Part shown: positions 36,358-44,782 of the stretch, in pieces
How positions within the stretch are numbered: the stretch's first letter is position 1
Layout: each line of letters starts with the position of its first letter
The notes under the pieces: model-generated
What the model was told of the DNA's origin: nothing
Databases searched by the model: none
The model's input: the letters and a program-made list of their open reading frames with translations, nothing else
Assembly (NCBI GenBank): GCA_044870245.1
Contig: JBIOYR010000109.1
Span: 1 to 64,000 of the forward strand
Length of the DNA stretch: 64,000 bases
Direction of reading: 5' to 3'
Origin: DATAFF01 sp044870245
GTDB lineage: Bacteria > Pseudomonadota > Alphaproteobacteria > Rhizobiales > Aestuariivirgaceae
Position numbers and translations under genes: made by a program

Positions 36358-37682
36358 TGCGGCCGCCCCGTGGTGAGCTCGGCGCCGAGGCGCTGCATGA
36401 ATTGCCGAAAATCGGGAAAGCTGGTGGCGATCATGGCAGCGTCGTCGACCGCGACCGGCTCTTCGGCCGCGAGTCCCATGACCAGGAAGGACATGGCGAT
36501 GCGGTGATCCATGAAGGTCGAGACCACGCCGCCGCCGGGGACCCGGCCGCCATCGATCTCGATCCAGTCGTCACCGCTGCGGCAGACGACGCCATTGGCC
36601 TTCAGGCCGCCGACGATCGCGGCGAGACGGTCGCTCTCCTTCACCCTGAGCTCGTGAAGCCCTGCCATGCGGGTGGTACCGTCGGCAAAACTCGCGGCAA
36701 CGGCGAGGATGGGGAACTCATCGATCATCGAGGGGGCGCGGGCGGCGGGAACCTGGACGCCGCGGAGCTTGGCGCTGCGCACCCGGATGTCGCCGAGGAG
36801 CTCGCCGCCCGACTCGCGCCGGTTATCGATCGAGAGGTCGGCGCCCATCTCCTGGAGCGTCTCGATGAGTCCGGTGCGAGTGGGGTTGAGCAGGATGCCG
36901 TCGAGCACGATCTCCGAATCGCCGGTGACCAGGGCGGCGACCATCGGGAAGGCAGCCGAGCTCGGATCGCCCGGCACCGCCAGCGCGGTGGCGCGAAGCT
37001 CGCGCTCGCCGGTCACGGCGATGTGGCGGCGCCCTTCCTTCTCAGCCACATCGATCGACGCGCCGAAACCTTTCAGCATGCGCTCGGTATGGTCGCGGGT
37101 GGCGACCGGCTCGATAACCGTGGTGGTGCCTGGCGCATTCAGTCCGGCAAGCAGCACCGCCGACTTGACCTGGGCCGAGGCCACCGGCAGCTCGTAGACG
37201 ATCGGCACGGGGTCGCGGGCGCCGGTCAGGGTCAGGGGAAGGCGGCCGCCATCGGCACTGTCGAAGCGGGCACCCATGCGTTCGAGCGGGGCGATGATGC
37301 GCCCCATCGGCCGTTTGCGCAGGGAGGCGTCGCCGGTGAGGCGGGCGCGGATCGGCGAGGTGGCGATGAGGCCGGCGGCGAGCCTGGCGCCGGTGCCGGA
37401 ATTGCCGAAATCGATCGGGTTGTCGGGCGAGCGGAACCCGCCGGTGCCGACGCCATGGATGTGCCAGCTGCCGTCGCGCCAGCGCTCGACCTGGGCGCCA
37501 AGGGCGGCCATGGCGCGAGCGGTGTTGATGACATCCCCGGCCTCGAGCAGGCCGGAGATGGTGGTCTCGCCGACGGCGAGCGCCCCAAGCATCAAGGCGC
37601 GGTGGGAGATCGACTTGTCGCCGGGAACCTCGGCGTGGCCTTGGAGGCGGGGCGACGGGCAGGCGGCGAGCGGTTCTGGCAT
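36354..37682 (-). CDS. aroA: 3-phosphoshikimate 1-carboxyvinyltransferase (EPSP synthase)
   Basis: 442 residues. Joins PEP and shikimate 3-phosphate. PGDKSISHRALMLGA, RPMGRIIAPLERMG and the catalytic LHELRVKESDRL block are present. Overall wording (DFGNSGTGAR, DASLRKRPMGR) is of the class II type known from Agrobacterium CP4, but the CP4 alanine of GNAATG is Gly here (GNSGTG), so natural glyphosate tolerance is not implied. Overlaps cmk by ATGA; divergent from the zinc-ribbon gene. Confidence 0.96.
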   Translation of the reverse strand: MPEPLAACPSPRLQGHAEVPGDKSISHRALMLGALAVGETTISGLLEAGDVINTARAMAALGAQVERWRDGSWHIHGVGTGGFRSPDNPIDFGNSGTGARLAAGLIATSPIRARLTGDASLRKRPMGRIIAPLERMGARFDSADGGRLPLTLTGARDPVPIVYELPVASAQVKSAVLLAGLNAPGTTTVIEPVATRDHTERMLKGFGASIDVAEKEGRRHIAVTGERELRATALAVPGDPSSAAFPMVAALVTGDSEIVLDGILLNPTRTGLIETLQEMGADLSIDNRRESGGELLGDIRVRSAKLRGVQVPAARAPSMIDEFPILAVAASFADGTTRMAGLHELRVKESDRLAAIVGGLKANGVVCRSGDDWIEIDGGRVPGGGVVSTFMDHRIAMSFLVMGLAAEEPVAVDDAAMIATSFPDFRQFMQRLGAELTTGRPQ

Positions 37683-37857
37683 TTTCGAGCTGGCGGACGG
37701 TTACGGGGCGTTCGATTCGGCGCAAGGTCCTAACACAGCTCGCTCAACCGTGCCATCCATGCTCCAGGAGGTCTCTTTTGGGTTTTGACAGCGCCGCTGC
37801 GACATGGCATGGGAGGCGCCATTTCACCGATTAACTCGCGAAAAGGTTGAGGCAACC

Positions 37858-38253
37858 GTGGTCAGTGCGGAACTCGGAACGAAGCGAACCTGCCCCAGTT
37901 GCGGGACTCGGTTCTATGATCTGTTGAAGAACCCGATCATATGCCCCAATTGCGGCGTCAGCTTCATCGCCGAGGCGCTGCTGCCGTCGAAGGGCGAGCA
38001 CGCCGTGCCGGCACCCAAGATCCGTGAACGAGAACCGGTCGTTTCCGAAGTCGAGCCGGACGATGTCGAGCTCGTCAGCCTCGAGGATGTCGAGGAGGGC
38101 GGCGACGAAGCGGCCGATATCGAGGACGTCGACATGGGCGAGGATGCCGCTCCGATCGAGGAGGACGACACTTTCCTCGAGGAAGAGGAGGAGGAAGGCA
38201 ATGTGTCGGGCATTCTCGGCGGCGGCAAGGGGGGCGATGAGGAGGATACATGA
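37858..38253 (+). CDS. TIGR02300 family zinc-ribbon protein, acidic tail
   Basis: 131 residues from GTG 37858 (VVSAELGTKRTC), with GAGG 5 bases upstream; the frame is open to 37804. The N-terminus is a four-Cys zinc ribbon, CPSCG...CPNCG, around FYDLLKNPIICP. The rest is strongly acidic, with runs of Glu and Asp and VELVSLEDVEEG. The family is found throughout alphaproteobacteria, next to aroA and tRNA-Ala as here; its function is not known to me. A nucleic-acid or protein-binding role is only a guess. Confidence 0.9.
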   Translation: MVSAELGTKRTCPSCGTRFYDLLKNPIICPNCGVSFIAEALLPSKGEHAVPAPKIREREPVVSEVEPDDVELVSLEDVEEGGDEAADIEDVDMGEDAAPIEEDDTFLEEEEEEGNVSGILGGGKGGDEEDT

Positions 38254-38289
38254 ACGGGCCTGGCAGCCCGGACTGCCGCCAGGTTTTGC

Positions 38290-38319
38290 TTGATCGACAA
38301 GGGTGCGGGGGCTTAATGT
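38290..38319 (+). promoter_or_regulatory. Possible promoter of tRNA-Ala
   Basis: TTGATC (38290-38295) and TAATGT (38314-38319) with an 18-base spacer, placing a start site about 12 bases before the mature tRNA. Sequence match only. Confidence 0.4.
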
Positions 38320-38337
38320 CCCGCGCCTTGCCGGCAA

Positions 38338-38413
<76 letters not shown>

Positions 38414-38584
38414 AAATTTCCAATCGGTTGATCCTCTCGCGCCCGGTTCGGACTCTCGCCTTGGCCACCAGCTAGCAACCGCTGGGTTCCAATCCCAAGC
38501 CGCTCCGACAATGGCATGGCGCAACGCGCCATTCCGGCGCTGCTCGTTGATGCTTTCATCACTGAAAGGCCCTATCGTCTTCTC

Positions 38585-38992
38585 ATGAAGATCAAGATTG
38601 CCGATTGGGAGATCGAAGAACGATTTGTGCGATCGTCCGGCCCAGGTGGACAAAACGTCAACAAGGTGGCGACTGCAGTGGAACTGCGCTTTGACGTGGC
38701 GCAGTCATCAAGCCTCTCAGATGTAATGCGTGTTCGGTTGGCGAAGCTCGCTGGCCGGCGCCTGACGCGTGATGGCGTACTTGTCATTCGGGCCGACCGC
38801 TTTCGGACGCAGGAACTGAATCGCCAGGATGCTCGCGCTCGACTCCAGGCATTGGTCGAAAGGGCAGCACTCCCGCAGCGGCCGCGCGTGAAGACCCGTC
38901 CCACGAAGGCCAGCAAGGAGCGCCGGCTACAGGCAAAGACGCATCGCGGCACCATCAAACGCACCCGCCGCATCCGTCTGGCGCTCGACTGA
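38585..38992 (+). CDS. arfB: Peptidyl-tRNA hydrolase ArfB (ribosome rescue)
   Basis: 135 residues from ATG 38585. The catalytic GGQ loop is in RSSGPGGQNVNKV, and the basic C-terminal tail (KTRPTKASKERRLQAKTHR) enters the empty mRNA channel of stalled ribosomes. It frees ribosomes on non-stop mRNA without tmRNA. Base composition is a little less G+C-rich than the upstream core genes. The open frame back to 38516 is not needed. Confidence 0.95.
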   Translation: MKIKIADWEIEERFVRSSGPGGQNVNKVATAVELRFDVAQSSSLSDVMRVRLAKLAGRRLTRDGVLVIRADRFRTQELNRQDARARLQALVERAALPQRPRVKTRPTKASKERRLQAKTHRGTIKRTRRIRLALD

Positions 38993-39334
38993 GCCGAAAC
39001 TGCTAGTAGGGGACACTGGCATTTTGCATTTGCCGTGCCCCCGCATCCACCGGGCCGCCCGAGCTTTCCCTTGAGCTACTGGATGGCGATCACTTCAAGT
39101 GGCAAGCTGTCGTTTTACCATTGTGCATTCCAAAACATTTTCGGCTGAGGTCATTGAATCGAGGCGGACGTAGACCTCGTAATGTACAAAATACCACTAC
39201 TTGGACCCCCTATCCTATCTGGGGGTGGGTAGCTCTCCCGGTCCGGTGGGAAAGGCTCTACCGCGGGATCGAGGTGCTGATGATCGTTACGGTGCCCTTC
39301 CTAGGAACCCTTGCCGACTCGATCGAGGTCTCTG
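38993..39334. other. Gene-poor stretch between arfB and the cbb3 operon
   Basis: About 340 bases of lower G+C. Short frames (39121-39348, 39201-39680 plus strand) have no recognisable product and overlap the cbb3 operon end. It holds an inverted repeat at 39205-39226 and may contain remnants of lost genes at the boundary of the accessory region. Confidence 0.5.
39205..39226. promoter_or_regulatory. Inverted repeat ACCCCC-N10-GGGGGT
   Basis: Six-base arms separated by TATCCTATCT. The C/G runs next to TAT steps recall operators of CsoR/RcnR-type (DUF156) metal or formaldehyde repressors. No such regulator gene and no intact plus-strand target is adjacent, so it could also be a hairpin or relic. 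Confidence 0.25.
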
Positions 39335-39523
39335 CTATGTCAATTTGAACAGGACGGTTAACAAGGTGATCAACAGGGCGAGCATGCCCGGCAGAATGAC
39401 CGCGACTCCAGCAGCCAGGGCGAGTGCTGCCACCCAGTCGAAGGGCCTGTCACCGCGGCTTGCCACTGAACGTTCCATGGGTCCCTGCGTGTCGGTCGTT
39501 TCGGTTATCGGATCGGTCATCAT
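39335..39523 (-). CDS. Small membrane protein ORF at the end of the cbb3 operon
   Basis: About 62 residues from ATG 39523, which has GGAG 5 bases upstream; ATG 39478 is an alternative. The first half is polar, the second a long hydrophobic stretch (WVAALALAAGVAVILPGM and LLITLLTVLF), so one or two membrane helices. It overlaps the non-conserved tail of ccoS by 74 bases in another frame. I do not recognise it. Its position, ribosome site and membrane pattern favour a real gene, but the overlap keeps confidence low. Confidence 0.42.
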   Translation of the reverse strand: MMTDPITETTDTQGPMERSVASRGDRPFDWVAALALAAGVAVILPGMLALLITLLTVLFKLT

Positions 39524-39701
39524 GGCCACTCCACCTGCTGCGACCGTTCAGCGGGGTCTCTGCCGCGTCATCCAGGAGTACCCGCTCTGCGGCTCCATCC
39601 AGGTCCTCATACTGTCCGCTCCGCATCGACCAAAGGAATGCGAACAGGCCGATGATGCCCATTCCAAGCGCTATGGGTAGCAACCAAACCAAGTAGCTCA
39701 T
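39450..39701 (-). CDS. ccoS: cbb3 oxidase maturation protein CcoS
   Basis: 83 residues. The conserved part is the first 45 or so: a membrane helix LVWLLPIALGMGIIGLFAFLW, then SMRSGQYEDLDGAAERVLLDD, the hallmark of CcoS/FixS, needed for cofactor insertion into the cbb3 oxidase. The tail beyond residue 50 is not conserved and overlaps a second small ORF. ATGA overlap with ccoI. Confidence 0.92.
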   Translation of the reverse strand: MSYLVWLLPIALGMGIIGLFAFLWSMRSGQYEDLDGAAERVLLDDAAETPLNGRSRWSGHDDRSDNRNDRHAGTHGTFSGKPR

Positions 39702-41950
39702 GGCGCCTCCGCAAGACGCCAGCGGGACTTCGACGAGGGATTCCGCGTTTCGGCCTTGGTTTGCAGCAGACGCAACGCATTTCCGACGACGAGGATCGAT
39801 GAGGTCGACATGGCAACGGCTGCGATCAGCGGCGTGACCAAGCCGGCGATGGCAACCGGGACGAACAATAGGTTATACGCCACGGCAAGCGCGAAATTCT
39901 GTTTTACGAGCCGGGCCGCCATCCGGGCAACTTCCATGGCCCGGGGAACGGCTTCGAGGGTGGTGCCCAGAAACACGAGGTCGGCCGCGTTGCGATCGAG
40001 ATCAGCTGCGGTGGACGGCGCCATCGAAACATGCGCAACACCAAGTGCCGGAGCATCGTTGAGCCCGTCACCGACCATCAGAACGCGACAGCCTGATGCC
40101 TTCAACTCCTCGATGCGCCCAAACTTGGCTTCCGGCAGCACGCCGTGCCGACTTTCGTCGATCCCGAGCGCCGCGCAAACCCTGGCGACTTCCTCGGAGC
40201 GGTCGCCGGAGAGCCCTTCCGTTGACAATCCCATGCGATGCAATTGCCCTACCGCCGTTGCCGCACCGGGACGGATCTGGTCCGCGACAGAGAACCAACC
40301 GGCCGGCCTGCCGTTCTTCGATAGCCAAACGGCAGCTTGGTGATCGGTGGAATCCTCTGCAGAAGCCCAGTCGCCTCTGCCGAGCCGGTAGACAACGCCG
40401 TCGATCGTACCCTCGACGCCGGCCCCGGGCACCTCGCGCATAAGCGTGACCACCGGGAGAACGGTTCCAGAACCGAGCGCGGCCACTGCACGCGAGACGG
40501 GATGCCGAGAGCAGGCGGCAAGGGCTGCGGCGGCAACGAGGTCGTCTCTGGAAACCTCATGCTGGATTACGCGGGTTTCTCCGACAGTCAGAGTTCCGGT
40601 CTTGTCAAAGACCACCTTGTCGACCTGTGCGAGGCGCTCGAGCGCGCTGCCGTCCTTCAGCGTGATCCCCAAATCAAACAGCCGCCGTGCGGCGACCACG
40701 TGGACCATTGGCACCGCAAGCCCCAACGCACAGGGGCACGTGATGATGAGGACGGAAATCGCAACTGTGAGGGAGCTATGCAAGTCGCCTGTCAATAAGA
40801 GCCAGGCGATGCACGTTGCCAATGCGAGCAGATGGATCACCGGCGAATAGAGAGATGCCGCACGGTCGGCCATGCGGCGGTAGCGGCCCCGGCCTTGCTC
40901 GGCCGCTTCCATCAGTCTGACCATGTCGGCCAAAAAGGAGTCCGTCGCACATTTCTTGGCGTGGATGGTGAGCGCACCGTCGATGATCAAGGCACCCGAA
41001 AGCACCGCGACGCCGGGCTCCACGCATTCCGGCGCAGATTCGCCGCTTACGATCGAAACGTCCAGCATGCTTCTTCCGGACACGATCGTTCCGTCTACGG
41101 GTATCCGATCGCCCGGGAGTACCGCGATCAGATCGCCAGGTCTTATCTCCGAGAGCCGACGGAATTCTCGGATTCCGTCCATGCGAACCACCGTGGCTCC
41201 CCGAGGCATCATTCGGGCGAGGCCCGTGACCGCACTCCGCGCCTTCTGCCTCATCGCCTGGTCCAGTGTGCGCCCTGCAAGAAGGAAGAAGATCAACGAT
41301 GTTGCGGCATCGAAATAGGCGTAGGTCCCGCCTGCAAGCGTGTCATAGATACTGAGACCCAGGGTGAGCAGAATTCCTACGGAGATCGGAAGATCCATGT
41401 TGGCCCTGCCCTTCAGTGCCGAACTCCATGCCGAAACGAAAAAGATCCGACCGGAATAGATGACGACAGGCACGGCAAGCAGAGCCGAGACCAGGTGAAA
41501 TGCGTGTCGGGTCGCCTGATCAGCGCCGGACCACACCGAGACCGACAAGAGCATGGTGTTCATGGCGGCGAAACCCGCCACGGCCGTTGCCCGAAGCAAC
41601 CGCGACAGCTCGGGGTCGCGTGCGCCATCGTCCGCCTCGGTGAGAAAGGCGTCGTAGCCGATCGACTTCAGAGCTTCGATCATCGGAGGAGGCTGGCGCC
41701 TGGTCGTCCATCTCACGGCGACCCGACGGGTGGTCAGGTTCAGCCGGGCGCCCACCACACCATCAAGGCCCTGCAGAGTGCGCTCGACAGCGGAGATGCA
41801 AGCGCCGCAGTGGGCCTGGGGAACAGAGAGGTCGGTCTGGAACACGCCATTTCCCAGATCACGGCTCGCCAACGAGATCTCGGCTGCCGGGATGGCATGA
41901 TCCCATTCCGATGGCGACAGGGCTTCGCCCTTTCGGGCACAGCAGCTCAT
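39698..41950 (-). CDS. ccoI: Copper-exporting P1B-type ATPase CcoI
   Basis: 750 residues from ATG 41950, overlapping the DUF2189 gene by ATGA. It begins with a Cys-rich MSCCARKG and a heavy-metal domain with HCGACIS. The membrane CPC motif is TCPCALGLAVP, the phosphorylated Asp lies in VFDKTGTLT, and the hinge is MVGDGLNDAPAL. Several helices precede the actuator domain (SGESAPE). CcoI/FixI moves copper across the inner membrane for CuB assembly of the cbb3 oxidase. Open frame upstream to 42649 is a shadow over DUF2189. Confidence 0.94.
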   Translation of the reverse strand: MSCCARKGEALSPSEWDHAIPAAEISLASRDLGNGVFQTDLSVPQAHCGACISAVERTLQGLDGVVGARLNLTTRRVAVRWTTRRQPPPMIEALKSIGYDAFLTEADDGARDPELSRLLRATAVAGFAAMNTMLLSVSVWSGADQATRHAFHLVSALLAVPVVIYSGRIFFVSAWSSALKGRANMDLPISVGILLTLGLSIYDTLAGGTYAYFDAATSLIFFLLAGRTLDQAMRQKARSAVTGLARMMPRGATVVRMDGIREFRRLSEIRPGDLIAVLPGDRIPVDGTIVSGRSMLDVSIVSGESAPECVEPGVAVLSGALIIDGALTIHAKKCATDSFLADMVRLMEAAEQGRGRYRRMADRAASLYSPVIHLLALATCIAWLLLTGDLHSSLTVAISVLIITCPCALGLAVPMVHVVAARRLFDLGITLKDGSALERLAQVDKVVFDKTGTLTVGETRVIQHEVSRDDLVAAAALAACSRHPVSRAVAALGSGTVLPVVTLMREVPGAGVEGTIDGVVYRLGRGDWASAEDSTDHQAAVWLSKNGRPAGWFSVADQIRPGAATAVGQLHRMGLSTEGLSGDRSEEVARVCAALGIDESRHGVLPEAKFGRIEELKASGCRVLMVGDGLNDAPALGVAHVSMAPSTAADLDRNAADLVFLGTTLEAVPRAMEVARMAARLVKQNFALAVAYNLLFVPVAIAGLVTPLIAAVAMSTSSILVVGNALRLLQTKAETRNPSSKSRWRLAEAP

Positions 41951-42771
41951 TCCCAGATCTCCCTCGGAGCCACTGCTCTGTAGGCGTGCCAAGTGGCATG
42001 GCCAAGGAGCGGAAAGATGATGATCATCCCTGCCAGGCCAGTGAGCACGCAAGCCGCGAACAGCAGGAGCACCATCGCGCCCCATGCCAGCGTCGGCCCA
42101 AGGTTGTTCCAGACCAGCTGCATGCTCATGCCCATAGCAGTGAGCGCGTCGACGGGCCGATCGAGAAGCATCGGCACGGCGAAGACGCTTATCGCGAACG
42201 CAAAAGCCGCAAACACGCCTCCGATCGCGGTTCCCACGATAAGCATTGCCCATCCGACCGCCGTTCCGAAGAGCATGCCGACGATGTGGTCCAGCCCAGG
42301 GAACGCCGTGACTCCGAAGAAGAGCGCATAAAGAAGCACCGCGGCGCGGGTCCATAGGACCATGAGAAGGCAAAGCAGCAGGCCTGCAAAGAACACCTGC
42401 GCTCCGGCGCGCGGTCGCACGAGAAGCATCGACCCGAGACTTATTCGTTTTCCTTCCTCGATCGCCCGGCTCTTGTCGTAAAGGCCGATCGCCAAAAATG
42501 GAGCGACGATCATGAACCCGGCGAGCGCTGGAAACAGGATGTAATCGCGTCCGAACGCGACGAGCGTCCATACGAATGCGATCGACAGGACGAACATGAT
42601 GATTCCGTAAGCCAGACTGGGCCCGGGCTGAATCCAGAAATCCCGCCACCCCGCCTCGAGCCAGCGGAGTCCTTCGAGTAATGGCAAGTGGCGCTGCAGC
42701 CTGGGATCACGCGTTTCACCAATGCCCGAGGTCTCGCTCAGGAGCCCATACGGCCTTTCGGACTCGCCCAT
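41947..42771 (-). CDS. DUF2189 membrane protein
   Basis: 274 residues from ATG 42771 with GGAGG just upstream. About six hydrophobic helices lie between residues 45 and 260 (for example LAYGIIMFVLSIAFVW, MLIVGTAIGGVFAAFAFA), ending with FPLLGHATWHAYRAV, which I associate with DUF2189 proteins. These are often found by cytochrome oxidase genes, with unknown role. Here it stands where ccoG and ccoH normally lie and overlaps ccoI by ATGA, so a part in cbb3 assembly or membrane function is likely but unproved. Confidence 0.82.
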   Translation of the reverse strand: MGESERPYGLLSETSGIGETRDPRLQRHLPLLEGLRWLEAGWRDFWIQPGPSLAYGIIMFVLSIAFVWTLVAFGRDYILFPALAGFMIVAPFLAIGLYDKSRAIEEGKRISLGSMLLVRPRAGAQVFFAGLLLCLLMVLWTRAAVLLYALFFGVTAFPGLDHIVGMLFGTAVGWAMLIVGTAIGGVFAAFAFAISVFAVPMLLDRPVDALTAMGMSMQLVWNNLGPTLAWGAMVLLLFAACVLTGLAGMIIIFPLLGHATWHAYRAVAPREIWE

Positions 42772-42781
42772 TTCGCCTCCT

Positions 42782-42973
42782 TCAGCATACGGATTTGGCG
42801 GCGCGGTAGCCTTGACCTTCGCCGGACGCCTTCCATTTCTCGACGCAGTCCGGCTGCGATCGGACCGCGACATAGAGGAGGTGCGCATTGGCACCAACCA
42901 CCAGGAGAAGTCCTGCGGAGACGAAGAGCCACGCGAGCCACGATCTGTATCTCACTCTGATGGTTGCGGTCAT
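42782..42973 (-). CDS. Small single-helix membrane protein in cbb3 operon
   Basis: 63 residues: a basic start (TIRVRYR), one membrane helix (about 12-33), then a short periplasmic tail with two cysteines, SQPDCVEKWKASGEGQGY and AAKSVC at the very end. Its ATG overlaps the ccoP stop (ATGA), and DUF2189 begins 10 bases after it, strong signs of a real gene. I recall similar unnamed small proteins with a Cys...GEG...AAKSxC tail in rhizobial oxidase operons, from memory only. The two Cys could bind metal or form a disulfide. Confidence 0.75.
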   Translation of the reverse strand: MTATIRVRYRSWLAWLFVSAGLLLVVGANAHLLYVAVRSQPDCVEKWKASGEGQGYRAAKSVC

Positions 42974-43851
42974 GGCTGCTCAGTCCCCAAGTCGTGGACG
43001 TAGAGTGCGAGTATCCTGATCTCTGCTGGCGTCAACCTCTGTTCCCAGGTGGGCATATGGCCCTGTCGTCCGCCATGAACGGAGGCGATGATGGTGTCCA
43101 GGTCTCCACCATAGAGCCAGCGAGCATCCGTAAGGTTCGGCGCGCCCACGTCAGGATTTCCTTGCGCATTCTCGCCATGGCATGCCGCGCAAGTGGTCAG
43201 AAAGACCTCCCGTCCCGCTTCGATGCGCTTGACGTTTTCTGGCGTCGAGTAGGCTGAATGAGTGAGCGAGTAGACATAGGCGGCCACGTTCTTCACTTGG
43301 TCCTGATCGAGCATCTTTTCGCGCCCGAAGGCGGGCATCTCGCCGACTCGGCTTTCCTGGTGGCGGGTATTGATGCCAACGCGCAGCGTCTGCTCGACGC
43401 GTGCAGGACCACCACCCCAGAGCCAGTCGTCATCGGTGAGGTCAGGGTAATTCGCACGACCCTTGCCGTCCCGTCCATGGCAGGCCGCGCAATTGTCGCC
43501 GAAGAGCTGACGCCCCGTGCTTCGCACGATCTGCATGAGTGCTTCATCGGCCAGGATCGTGTCATAGCTCTCAGTAGCAATGCGGCTCATCCAGTTGGAC
43601 CGTTGGCGCTGGCCCTCGGCGAGACGCGTCGCGGCCGATGTCTGTTGGTCGATGCCAAGAAGACCTCTGGTGTAGGTCGTCCCGAGCGGCCAAGCGGGAA
43701 CGAGAAACCACAAGACGATCGCCCAGATGTGGGTAATGATCAGGAACATGAGGACGCCGCGCGGAACCGGTGTGTCCAGTTCCTTGATGCCGTTCCACTC
43801 GTGCCCCGTGGTTTCGCGACCGCTTACAGGATCCCGTTCCGTCACTTCCAT
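42970..43851 (-). CDS. ccoP: cbb3 oxidase subunit III, dihaem cytochrome c (CcoP)
   Basis: 293 residues. One membrane helix (about 33-55, LMFLIITHIWAIVLWF), then two cytochrome c domains with CAACH haem sites in DNCAACHGRDGKG and TTCAACHGENAQG; methionine ligands are probably in GEMPAFG and GHMPTWE. It passes electrons to CcoO and the haem b/CuB centre. It overlaps ccoQ by 10 bases and the small protein gene by 4. Confidence 0.95.
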   Translation of the reverse strand: MEVTERDPVSGRETTGHEWNGIKELDTPVPRGVLMFLIITHIWAIVLWFLVPAWPLGTTYTRGLLGIDQQTSAATRLAEGQRQRSNWMSRIATESYDTILADEALMQIVRSTGRQLFGDNCAACHGRDGKGRANYPDLTDDDWLWGGGPARVEQTLRVGINTRHQESRVGEMPAFGREKMLDQDQVKNVAAYVYSLTHSAYSTPENVKRIEAGREVFLTTCAACHGENAQGNPDVGAPNLTDARWLYGGDLDTIIASVHGGRQGHMPTWEQRLTPAEIRILALYVHDLGTEQP

Positions 43852-44012
43852 GGCTTGTCGTCCCGATCGAGGATGCTTTTCTTCGCCCTATCGAAACGCT
43901 TTCGGTTGGACGGCCAGAAAGTGTAGACCAGCACGCCCAAGGCGAGCGCGATCAGGTAGAACAGCCCCCAGCTTTTCGAGAATGCGACGACGGAATCATG
44001 GTCGAGGTCCAT
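43842..44012 (-). CDS. ccoQ: cbb3 oxidase subunit CcoQ
   Basis: 56 residues, read by hand from ATG 44012 to TGA 43842. The product begins MDLDHDSVVAFSKSWGL, has one helix (FYLIALALGVLVYTFW) and a basic tail with PSNRKRFDRAKKSIL, the standard CcoQ/FixQ layout. It stabilises the complex. It lies 13 bases after ccoO and its last codons overlap the ccoP start. Confidence 0.92.
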   Translation of the reverse strand: MDLDHDSVVAFSKSWGLFYLIALALGVLVYTFWPSNRKRFDRAKKSILDRDDKPWK

Positions 44013-44025
44013 CCGGCGCCCTCCC

Positions 44026-44778
44026 TCAGCCCTTTGGCCCCGGCGTTTGCTCGGGAATAACGGTGTGCTTGTATGCAGCTTCCGTCAGCCGGCCAAGAAC
44101 CTGCAGATAGGCAACCAGGGCGTCCATCTCGGTAACCTGTGTCGCGACGCCATCGAATGCGCTGATCTGGGTCTTCTCGCCGTAGCGCTGCTTGACGCCT
44201 GCGGTAAGGTCAGAGTCGGGCGTGGCCTGGCCGTAGGCGTCGCGTGCCGCGTTCTCGACCATCTCGTCCGTATAGGGAACGCCGAGGGCGCGCTGAGCCG
44301 CCAGGTGCAGGGGCAGTTCGTTCATCTCGAGGGAGGTGCGGGCCAGCCACCGATAGGCAGGCATGTTCGACTCAGGGACGACGTCCCGAGGATTGGTCAA
44401 ATGGGCAACATGCCAGAAGTCGGAATATTTGCCGCCGATGCGAGCGAGGTCTGGTCCTGTCCGTTTGGAACCCCAAAGCATCGGGCGGTCGTACTTGGAT
44501 TCGACAGCCAACGAGTAAGGGCCATAGCGTTCCACCTCGTCGCGAAGCGAGCGGATCATCTGGCTATGGCAGGCGTAGCACCCCTCGCGAACGTAGATGT
44601 TGCGCCCCGCGAGCTCCAACGGCGTATACAGCCGCATGTCAGGCGCGTCCTCGACCGTCCCGGCGATGGTGAAGAGCGGCGCGATCTCGACGATGCCGCC
44701 AACGCTCGCGGCTGCTATGATCGCGATCATGAAGCCGATCGCGGATCGTTCGAGCTTGCGGTGGAACAGCTCAGGCAT
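44026..44778 (-). CDS. ccoO: cbb3 oxidase subunit II, monohaem cytochrome c (CcoO)
   Basis: 250 residues. N-terminal membrane helix (about 13-35) and a cytochrome c domain with the haem site EGCYACHSQM; ESNMPAYRWL provides the likely Met ligand. TGPDLARIGGKYSDFWH is typical of CcoO. It lies 4 bases after ccoN. Confidence 0.95.
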   Translation of the reverse strand: MPELFHRKLERSAIGFMIAIIAAASVGGIVEIAPLFTIAGTVEDAPDMRLYTPLELAGRNIYVREGCYACHSQMIRSLRDEVERYGPYSLAVESKYDRPMLWGSKRTGPDLARIGGKYSDFWHVAHLTNPRDVVPESNMPAYRWLARTSLEMNELPLHLAAQRALGVPYTDEMVENAARDAYGQATPDSDLTAGVKQRYGEKTQISAFDGVATQVTEMDALVAYLQVLGRLTEAAYKHTVIPEQTPGPKG

Positions 44779-44782
44779 CTCG

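Noticed and set aside
36354..37682. CP4-type glyphosate-tolerant EPSP synthase
   Set aside because: Although the sequence is class II-like, the key CP4 alanine is Gly (GNSGTG), so tolerance is not indicated.
39201..39680. Plus-strand 159-codon frame across the end of the cbb3 operon
   Set aside because: It runs antisense to ccoS, has no family features and no ribosome site.
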